Below are positions 13,564 to 19,168 of a DNA stretch of 19,168 bases, piece after piece. Below the pieces are notes generated by a model that was not told the origin of the DNA, did no database searches, and saw only the letters and a list, made by a program, of their open reading frames with translations. Both the position numbers and the translations under genes were made by a program. Location of the stretch: contig JAGOIS010000009.1 of the NCBI GenBank assembly GCA_017995495.1, positions 1 to 19,168 on the forward strand, read 5' to 3'. How positions within the stretch are numbered: position 1 is the first letter of the stretch; each line of letters opens with the position of its first letter. The DNA is from Candidatus Cloacimonadota bacterium. Its GTDB lineage: Bacteria; Cloacimonadota; Cloacimonadia; Cloacimonadales; Cloacimonadaceae.

Positions 13564-15297
13564 TCAGTCTGATTGTGGCAGCAGTTTCAGGGCTTTTTCC
13601 GCCTCTGCGGTGGCAACCGGATCGTCTCCTATCTCGAGGCATCTTTGCAGCCACTGGCGGGCTGAAGGGTGGTCCCCCAGGGCCAGATGGACGGCTCCGA
13701 TATGCCAGGCGATCTCAGCCGGAAGGTCGCTCTGGGCCATGGGCAGTGCCAGCAGTTTCAGCGCTTCCTCCGTTTCGCCTTTCAAATAGTGATACCAGGC
13801 CAGGCTGTCCAGATAGAAGATGTTTTGGGGTTCAAAGACCAGAGCGTGGCGGATCAGCCTTGCGGCGGCCTCCGGATCCTCTCCCAGCGTGAGCATCGAA
13901 TAGCCCAGATCGTTGCAGAAGCCGGGATTATCGGGATACGCCTCCACAGCTTCACGCAGGGCTTGCAGATGAAGGTCCTGGCGCTCCTTGAGATTGTGGT
14001 AGCCCAGCAGGAAGGAGTAGTCCTCTTCGCAAAGCGTGTGGCGCTGGCGGAGATCAGTAATGAGCGCGTATCTGGCGTCGGGGAGGGCTGTGTAACTGCT
14101 GTCCTGAACCGCTGTGGCGAGGGAGATCAGATAGCGCGGAACGGGACCGTCGGGAAGGCGGTTGCGCGCCTGGGCGATAAACTCCTGATAGGCTGTGGGA
14201 TCCTGGATCTCCCAGCTTTCCAGGGGCTGTGAGATCACACCGCTTAGATAGTACCTCAGCAAAGCGTCATAATATCCGCTTTCCGCCAGTTGTTCCAGCC
14301 ATTTCTGCAGCGACTGGTCATCACCGTGCAGGATTGAATTCGCGGCAAGGATGGCGCAGAGGTTCTGTTTGTCCCCCTGAGGATCAGCCAGGGTATCCAG
14401 AGAAGCGGCGATCCTGGCCAGCAGGTCCGGCCGGCCTTCCAGCAAGGCTGCGTAGGCAAGGGGATTGAGCAGATCGAGGTCACCGGTGGCCAGCAGCGGC
14501 TCCGCCAGTTCGATCAGCACTTTATCCCGCTCCGGAAGCCAGTCCGAATCTGTAAGCAAGAACATAAGATCGCGGTCCTCGGGATAGCTGAGCTGGGCAA
14601 AATACTGCCGGGCGAGTTCCAGGTCTTGGTTGCGGACTATGTAGTCGGCCAGATAGGCATGGGATTCGGCGTCGGGGGCGAGTTCCTGGCTGCGCAGCAG
14701 CGCTTCCTTTTCTTTGGCTGGATCGTAATAAAACCAGATGCCGGCCAGCAGCCGGAGAGTCGCGGGGTCGCTGTCTGCCTTGATCCTGGCGGCATCCAAA
14801 AGCTCCAGGGAGCCCTGCCCGGTGGTTTGGAGCTCATGCACAAAGCGCCTTAGATCGGCCCTGGAGCTGGGATAGCTGGCCTGCAGTTCCTCCAAGGCTT
14901 TCAGGGCGCTGTCGATGTCCCCCTCGGCTTCGAAGAAATCGCAGGCGGCGTAGAGCAGTTCTTCATCGCGGCCATATTTATCCAGGTAATCTTCGATCTC
15001 AAGGCGCAGCGATGCTGCGGACAATTCACCAGCCCGCCAGAGCTCAAAGTCGTTGAGCAGGATCTGCCTTTTGATGCCCTGGCTGCGGGGATCCTCCTCG
15101 GCGGCCCGGCGCAGCAGGAGGTCGGCCTTGACGTAGTCGCCGCCGGTTTGATAATAGCTGCCCAGGACATAGTAGTAAATGGAGCGGAAACCGGGCTGGC
15201 CGGACTGGGCGGGGGTCTTTGTCCCGCGCGTGGCGCAGGCGCTCACCCAGAGCAGGACCAAACAGAGATAAAGCAGCCTCAGCAGGCCGTTTTTCAC
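13564..15297 (-). CDS. TPR-repeat lipoprotein
   Basis: A 577-residue lipoprotein with signal and lipobox VSAC (Cys21), followed by a mainly helical protein built from degenerate tetratricopeptide repeats. The clearest repeats are at the C-terminus (about 457-557: NPGFCNDLGYSMLTLGEDPEAA, QNIFYLDSLAWYHYLKGETEEA, AEIAWHIGAVHLALGDHPSARQ). Further weak repeats occur near 45-75 and 110-145. Such proteins act as scaffolds for envelope complexes, and comparable C-terminal repeats occur in many FCB-group outer-membrane lipoproteins; no specific partner can be named. The start is GTG 15297, overlapping the stop of the DUF4837 gene in GTGA, with GAGG just upstream, so translation is coupled. It is the last gene of the right block. 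Confidence 0.88.
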   Translation of the reverse strand: MKNGLLRLLYLCLVLLWVSACATRGTKTPAQSGQPGFRSIYYYVLGSYYQTGGDYVKADLLLRRAAEEDPRSQGIKRQILLNDFELWRAGELSAASLRLEIEDYLDKYGRDEELLYAACDFFEAEGDIDSALKALEELQASYPSSRADLRRFVHELQTTGQGSLELLDAARIKADSDPATLRLLAGIWFYYDPAKEKEALLRSQELAPDAESHAYLADYIVRNQDLELARQYFAQLSYPEDRDLMFLLTDSDWLPERDKVLIELAEPLLATGDLDLLNPLAYAALLEGRPDLLARIAASLDTLADPQGDKQNLCAILAANSILHGDDQSLQKWLEQLAESGYYDALLRYYLSGVISQPLESWEIQDPTAYQEFIAQARNRLPDGPVPRYLISLATAVQDSSYTALPDARYALITDLRQRHTLCEEDYSFLLGYHNLKERQDLHLQALREAVEAYPDNPGFCNDLGYSMLTLGEDPEAAARLIRHALVFEPQNIFYLDSLAWYHYLKGETEEALKLLALPMAQSDLPAEIAWHIGAVHLALGDHPSARQWLQRCLEIGDDPVATAEAEKALKLLPQSD

Positions 15298-16364
15298 TTC
15301 ACCTCAAGCGATTGGGAGAGCATTCCCAGTTCCAGCAGGATGGGCAGTTTTTCGCCATCGGGGAAATAAGCTACGTTATCGATGAGATAAGCCGTTTGGG
15401 TGGGCTGGTGCCAGAAAGCCCAAGTTTGGAACGCCCCGCCAAAACCGCCCTGGTTGGGATTTATCCAGTGGCCCCTCAGGCGCCAACCGTCATGCCCAGC
15501 GATCTTTGCCTGTTCGCTTTGATAGCGGTCCTTGTAGATCTGGTCCCCGCCCATGAACTTTTTCCCCAGGGTCTGGCGGGTTTGATAGACCCAGTCCGCG
15601 TCCACCTTGTTCTGAGGCATTGGCTCGTAATAGACCGAGATGTATTTGTCCGCGGTTTGGCGGGAAGGCTTGGCGGGCTGAAAAAGGAAGGAAAGAAAGC
15701 GTCCGGCCTTCTCATCCTTCCAGAGGCGGTAGAGCACTGGGATCTTGATGCTGAATGGCCTGTCCGCGAAGAACTTGTCCTCGATCACCGCGTTTTGGTA
15801 GGCCGCCCGGGCGAGCCGCTGTTGATAGCGATCCAGCAGGTAGCCGAAGATCTGATCGCTTCTGGCTTCGGCGAGCTTGGCCAGGGTGGCCGGGTCCTTG
15901 GCCAGCAGGTAGAGGATGATCTGATCCCGCACGTAGAGGTTGTCGATCACAAAGAGTTCCGCCCCGCTGGCTTTGGCAGCGGCCACAAGGTTCGGAGTCA
16001 GGGTCTTGTTGATATATTGTGAGATCTCGTCCCGTCCGTCCAGGGTGCCGCAGAAGATGAGGTTTTTATAGGTCTTGTAATCTTTCAATTCAGCCGTATC
16101 TCTGAATTTCGGATACAGATACCGTTCCTCCTGCACCAAGGTATAAACGCGGCCCAGGCTGGTTTCCAAAGTCTGCCGCACGGGAGCCAGGCCGGCTCCG
16201 GGGGCAAAGATGTGCACTTCGTAGTCCTCACCGTAGGAAATCTGTTTGCCGGAATCGATCAGGTCATCGTATTTGTGATAGTAGTTTGACGCGACGGATT
16301 CCTTCTGGCAGCCCGCCAGGGCGAGCAGCAGCAGAACCGTCATCAAGGTCATTGCTTGTTTCAT
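15294..16364 (-). CDS. DUF4837-family lipoprotein
   Basis: A 356-residue lipoprotein with signal and lipobox LAGC (Cys19, followed by Gln), predicted to sit in the outer membrane facing the periplasm. The body fits DUF4837, a family of unknown function known mainly from Bacteroidetes. It has an N-terminal alpha/beta half (YEVHIFAPGAGLAPVRQTL, then YKTYKNLIFCGTL, like the family's middle strand), repeated helix pattern, and the C-terminal block DGWRLRGHWINPNQ...GGAFQTWAFW (292-318) with the family's closing strand and helix LIDNVAYFPDGEKLPILLEL. The start is ATG 16364, overlapping the pgsA stop in ATGA, with GGGAGG upstream. An in-frame extension to 16874 is antisense-type sequence inside pgsA and was rejected. 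Family assignment is by remembered motif, hence moderate confidence. Confidence 0.78.
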   Translation of the reverse strand: MKQAMTLMTVLLLLALAGCQKESVASNYYHKYDDLIDSGKQISYGEDYEVHIFAPGAGLAPVRQTLETSLGRVYTLVQEERYLYPKFRDTAELKDYKTYKNLIFCGTLDGRDEISQYINKTLTPNLVAAAKASGAELFVIDNLYVRDQIILYLLAKDPATLAKLAEARSDQIFGYLLDRYQQRLARAAYQNAVIEDKFFADRPFSIKIPVLYRLWKDEKAGRFLSFLFQPAKPSRQTADKYISVYYEPMPQNKVDADWVYQTRQTLGKKFMGGDQIYKDRYQSEQAKIAGHDGWRLRGHWINPNQGGFGGAFQTWAFWHQPTQTAYLIDNVAYFPDGEKLPILLELGMLSQSLEVK

Positions 16365-16933
16365 TTTGCCTCCCTGACCGGAGCGAATCTCCCCGGCCGT
16401 AGATAATTTAACCCGCTCAACCAGGTTAGCAAGGAGACGGCGCCAAACCAGATGTGGGCCGCGGTCCTGGCCCAGTGAGCGGCAGCCTGTTGCGGCCACC
16501 AGGCCCAAAGGGAGAAAGCCAGGATGATCCCTGTCATCTGCAGCACGGTTTTCAGCTTTCCCAGCCTGTCCGCCGGCACGATAACCCCCTTCTGCTTGTA
16601 GACCTCGCGCAAAAAGGTGATCAGCGCTTCCCGGAGGCCGATGAGGGCGAAGATCGCCCAAAACAGGCGGTAGGGTTGCAGCCAGGTGAGCGCGGCCAGG
16701 GCGGACAGCACCAAAAGCTTGTCGGCCAGAGGATCGGCGATCTTGCCGAAATCGCTGATCACCTGCCACTTGCGGGCCAGATACCCGTCCAGCCAATCCG
16801 TAAACGAGGCTGCCGCAAACACCAGCAAAGCCCAGGCCACGCGGTGTTCCACCCGGCTGAGGAAGATCAGCCACAAAAAGACCGGGATCAGCAGAACGCG
16901 CAACAGCGTCAGCAAATTCGGCAGATCACGCAT
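16361..16933 (-). CDS. pgsA: CDP-alcohol phosphatidyltransferase (PgsA-like)
   Basis: A 190-residue integral membrane enzyme. It carries the complete family motif D-x2-D-G-x2-A-R-x8-G-x3-D-x3-D at residues 46-71 (Asp46, Asp49, Gly50, Ala53, Arg54, Gly63, Asp67, Asp71) between hydrophobic helices. The N-terminal NLLTLLRVLLIPVFL is typical of CDP-diacylglycerol:glycerol-3-phosphate 3-phosphatidyltransferase, the committed step to phosphatidylglycerol. Length and motif fit PgsA, but other CDP-alcohol transferases cannot be fully excluded. The ATG at 16933 overlaps the preceding gene by 8 nt and lacks a visible Shine-Dalgarno, implying coupling. The gene then overlaps the DUF4837 lipoprotein by 4 nt. 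Confidence 0.88.
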   Translation of the reverse strand: MRDLPNLLTLLRVLLIPVFLWLIFLSRVEHRVAWALLVFAAASFTDWLDGYLARKWQVISDFGKIADPLADKLLVLSALAALTWLQPYRLFWAIFALIGLREALITFLREVYKQKGVIVPADRLGKLKTVLQMTGIILAFSLWAWWPQQAAAHWARTAAHIWFGAVSLLTWLSGLNYLRPGRFAPVREAK

Positions 16934-17768
16934 CAGTGTTGGAGGGCTTGGTGACCGTGATGGCGGGAGCGCTTTCCTCAGGTTCGCGCATGCTGTGGAT
17001 CAGGATGGCCACCAAAACGGCTGCCGCCACAGCGGCGAACTGCGCCACGAAGAAGGTCCAGTGTGCTTCCTGGGTGATAACCCCCAGGGTCAGCAAAAGA
17101 TAATGCAACCCCAAGGTGATTGCGGCAGGAACCACCACCAGCAAAGCGTTTTGCCATCTGGCGTGTATGCCGGCCCGAACGTTGTCCACCACGGTGGCCC
17201 GCATCCCCCTGGAGCGCGAAGCCTCCGCCAGATAGAGCCAGAGCCTCGCGAAGACGATCATCAGGAAAACCAACAGAGCGATGAAGAGGGTGGAATTGCT
17301 CCAGCGCGAACCCAGAAAATCCAACTCTTTTTTGGCCAGGCCCCAGGCCAGTTCCTGCCCGTCGATGTCATCCTTGCCCAGGCCTTTGGTTTTGAGGCTT
17401 TCCAGCACTTTTTCCCGGGCCTGGAAGGAGGAGTCCGCGGGTTTGAAAAACAGTGTGAGGATGTTGGGCAGCTTGTATTCCCGCAGGGTGCTGGCCTCAA
17501 TGCCCAGTTCGGGATAGCTCTGCAACAGGCCTTCTGCGGCCTGGAGCCCTGTCTCCCGGGCCAGAGAATCGATCTGGGGAACCTCGCGACGCAGCTCGTT
17601 GTACAGGCTGTCCAGTTGGGCGGGATCGTTCAGATAGACATAGACCGGCAGCTCCGCAAGCTGGTCGAGGCGAAATTGCCGGCTGCTCAGATACTGGTGA
17701 TGGACGTAAGCCCAGCCCACCAGGGTCAGGATCGCCAGGAGCAGGATCAGCAGGAATCTTGCGTTCAT
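16926..17768 (-). CDS. FtsX-like four-helix membrane protein
   Basis: A 280-residue membrane protein with one N-terminal transmembrane helix (about 4-22), a soluble domain of about 135 residues, and three more helices (about 159-181, 206-230, 236-258). This is the FtsX topology and length. The soluble part also fits: VYVYLNDPAQLDSLYNELRREVPQIDSL resembles the FtsX extracellular segment that begins with a strand and a residue-counting helix, and YKLPNILTLFFKP corresponds to the usual LP.S motif. FtsX works with the ATPase FtsE to switch on peptidoglycan hydrolases at division. No FtsE is encoded in this window, so the assignment is a topology-plus-motif inference. AAAGGA precedes the ATG at 17768, one base after the methyltransferase stop. 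The C-terminal tail is short and acidic. Confidence 0.65.
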   Translation of the reverse strand: MNARFLLILLLAILTLVGWAYVHHQYLSSRQFRLDQLAELPVYVYLNDPAQLDSLYNELRREVPQIDSLARETGLQAAEGLLQSYPELGIEASTLREYKLPNILTLFFKPADSSFQAREKVLESLKTKGLGKDDIDGQELAWGLAKKELDFLGSRWSNSTLFIALLVFLMIVFARLWLYLAEASRSRGMRATVVDNVRAGIHARWQNALLVVVPAAITLGLHYLLLTLGVITQEAHWTFFVAQFAAVAAAVLVAILIHSMREPEESAPAITVTKPSNTDA

Positions 17769-17769
17769 A

Positions 17770-18372
17770 TTATTGTCCTTTATGCCGGATGTGGCAGATA
17801 ATGTGTTCGTTCAGTCCAGTGGCGGGAGAAAGCGAGATTATGTCAAGCAAAGACTTTGTGGCGGCCAGTTTGATGGCCTCGGCCCTGTCCTGTGGATATA
17901 GAATGAGGGCGTCACCCTGAGGTTCCAGGTTGCGCAGCAGGCAGGCCATCACGTCGTCCAGGCCGCAATGCAGTTCAAACCGGCTGATGTTGCGTGCCTC
18001 GCTGGGGCTGGTCCTTCCCCTGCCCGGATCGAGCCAGGGCGGGTTGGATACGATCAGGCTGTAGGGCGGATCAGCCGTGAAAGTCCTCAGATCGCCCTCC
18101 CGAAAGAGTATCTCCACACCGCAGAGAGTCGCGTTCCTTTGGGCCAGGGAGTGTAGTGCCGGCTGGATCTCCAGGCCCTCCATCCTCCACTCGGAACGCT
18201 GCAAGGCCAGCATGATGGCCACGATCCCGCAGCCGCTGCCGAGGTCCAGCACCCGGAGGGGTTGGGAGCCACAAAGCTCAAGGGCGGATAATTGCAGCGC
18301 CTGGGAAGCGTGGGAAACAGGCTGGGCATATGGGTCCTGCCAGATGTGGAGGCCGCCCAGGTTCAGTTCCAC
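17770..18372 (-). CDS. N6-adenine-type methyltransferase, TrmN6 (YfiC)-like
   Basis: A 200-residue class I SAM-dependent methyltransferase. SAM motif I is VLDLGSGCGI (41-50), the acidic motif II is GLEIQ (66-70), and the catalytic motif IV is SNPPW (109-113), the NPP[FYW] signature of enzymes that methylate exocyclic amino groups of adenine or glutamine side chains. After it, GRGRTSPSEARNISRFELHC and LILYPQDR resemble tRNA1(Val) A37 N6-methyltransferase (TrmN6/YfiC). It is shorter than E. coli YfiC (about 245) because the N-terminus is short. The start is GTG at 18372, 14 nt after nadA, with no strong Shine-Dalgarno; the true start could differ by a few codons. Ribosomal RNA or protein methyltransferases sharing the NPPY fold are alternatives. 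Confidence 0.78.
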   Translation of the reverse strand: MELNLGGLHIWQDPYAQPVSHASQALQLSALELCGSQPLRVLDLGSGCGIVAIMLALQRSEWRMEGLEIQPALHSLAQRNATLCGVEILFREGDLRTFTADPPYSLIVSNPPWLDPGRGRTSPSEARNISRFELHCGLDDVMACLLRNLEPQGDALILYPQDRAEAIKLAATKSLLDIISLSPATGLNEHIICHIRHKGQ

Positions 18373-18386
18373 GCGTTGGGCGCGGC

Positions 18387-19168
18387 TCAGACAGAGAGCT
18401 CCAGCATCCGGTCCAGACAGCGTTTTGCCCTTGCGGCTACATCCGGCTGCACCTGCACCTCATACTGCTCGTGCTCCAGCGAGAGCAGCAGCTCATGCAG
18501 GTTGATCTTGAGCATGTTGCGGCAGCGGGCGCGGCTGTTCAGAGCGACCAGTTCCTTTTCCGGATAAATGTGTTTCAGATAATCGGTGAAAGTGGCGTCG
18601 GTGGCGATGATCAGCTTGTCGTTGGCGGCCACGTAACGCATCATCCCGCCTGTGGACATCACCTCATCCGCTTCCGCGACGATGTCCTCGTCACACTCAG
18701 GATGGGCGATCAGCTTGAATCCGGGATGGGTATGGCGCAGTTTTTCCAGGTTGCGGTGGGAAAACCCCCATTGGTGCACAGGGCAGTAGCCGGGCCAGAC
18801 GATCACCTTTCTGCCGCTTTGTTTGGCCGCCCAGGTGCCCAGATTCTGGTCCGGAACAAAGAGGATGGTCTCGTTTTTGGGAAGGGAACGGAGGATCTTC
18901 ACCGCGTTGGATGAGGTGCAGCAGACGTCGCTTTCGGCCTTGACGGCGGCGCTGGAATTCACATAGCAGACCACTTTCGCCCCGGAATGTTTGCCCTTGA
19001 ACGCGATGAGCTGCTCCGCCGTGATCATATCCGCCATCGGGCAGCCTGCGTCCGCCACCGGCAGCAGGACTTTCGCCCCGGGATTGAGGATGGCGGCGGT
19101 TTCGGCCATGAATCGCACCCCGCAAAAGACGATCAGCCTGGTGTTTGTCTCTTTGGCCAGTACGGAGA
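18387..19168 (-). CDS. nadA: Quinolinate synthase NadA, N-terminal part cut by window edge
   Basis: The frame is open from the right edge to TGA at 18387, so the gene extends beyond the window. The visible 260 residues are the C-terminal two thirds or more of NadA, which condenses iminoaspartate with dihydroxyacetone phosphate to quinolinate in NAD synthesis. Conserved blocks are IVFCGVRFMAETAAILNP, PVADAGCPMADM, YVNSSAAVKAESDVCCTSSNAV, WPGYCPVHQ, HPECDEDIVAEAD and ARCRNMLKINL. The three cysteines expected to hold the [4Fe-4S] cluster can be placed in the DVCCTSSN, GYCPVH and RARCRNM segments. It is the first visible gene of the right block, and the methyltransferase starts 14 nt downstream. 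The GTG and ATG codons near 19118 are internal, since the upstream frame continues with conserved sequence. Confidence 0.95.
   Translation of the reverse strand, partial: SVLAKETNTRLIVFCGVRFMAETAAILNPGAKVLLPVADAGCPMADMITAEQLIAFKGKHSGAKVVCYVNSSAAVKAESDVCCTSSNAVKILRSLPKNETILFVPDQNLGTWAAKQSGRKVIVWPGYCPVHQWGFSHRNLEKLRHTHPGFKLIAHPECDEDIVAEADEVMSTGGMMRYVAANDKLIIATDATFTDYLKHIYPEKELVALNSRARCRNMLKINLHELLLSLEHEQYEVQVQPDVAARAKRCLDRMLELSV

Noticed and set aside
16365..16874. N-terminal extension of the DUF4837 lipoprotein
   Set aside because: It is an alternative frame inside pgsA, whereas ATG 16364 gives a perfect lipoprotein signal and a GGGAGG ribosome binding site.

Overview
The window reads as a chromosomal segment from a Gram-negative, outer-membrane-bearing bacterium of the Fibrobacteres-Chlorobi-Bacteroidetes (FCB) assemblage. 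My best guess is a GC-rich Candidatus Cloacimonadota genome; the phylum call is an inference from gene content and is not proven. Supporting signs are a DUF4837-type lipoprotein, a secreted family that Bacteroidetes genomes label 'asparagine synthetase B', an Omp85-type barrel fused to a protease, a secreted subtilase with choice-of-anchor style domains, and lipoproteins with Q at +2. All 14 genes found lie on the minus strand, so the biological order runs from right to left. No mobile element, phage gene, rRNA, tRNA or CRISPR array was seen.

Right block (19168 to 13564): nadA (5' end cut by the window edge), a TrmN6-like N6-adenine methyltransferase, an FtsX-like four-helix membrane protein, pgsA-like CDP-alcohol phosphatidyltransferase, a DUF4837 lipoprotein and a TPR lipoprotein. 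Genes overlap by 4-8 nt or are separated by 1-14 nt, which points to one operon mixing NAD synthesis, RNA modification, phospholipid synthesis and envelope lipoproteins. A 340-bp gap (13224-13563) without a gene follows.

Central block (13223 to 4152): seven genes in a row with gaps of 27 nt or less. They are a secreted 'AsnB-like' protein, a single-domain MCE (MlaD-like) protein, a 1005-residue fusion of HExxH metalloprotease, six-bladed TolB-like propeller and Omp85-type barrel, leucyl aminopeptidase (pepA), and a complete zinc/manganese-type ABC importer (binding lipoprotein, ATPase, permease). The layout suggests a cell-envelope unit combining lipid handling, surface proteolysis, peptide hydrolysis and supply of the divalent metal that both peptidases need. 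The functional link is inferred from gene order only.

Left block: a 984-bp non-coding region (3168-4151) packed with hairpin-forming repeats, then a large secreted subtilisin-family (S8) protease running off the left edge. The most unusual non-coding structure is a roughly 270-bp nested palindrome (about 3684-3947). Its four related 18-nt arms can pair either as two side-by-side hairpins or as one long nested stem, and it is flanked by two direct copies of a 36-bp repeat. The most unusual protein is the protease-propeller-barrel fusion.
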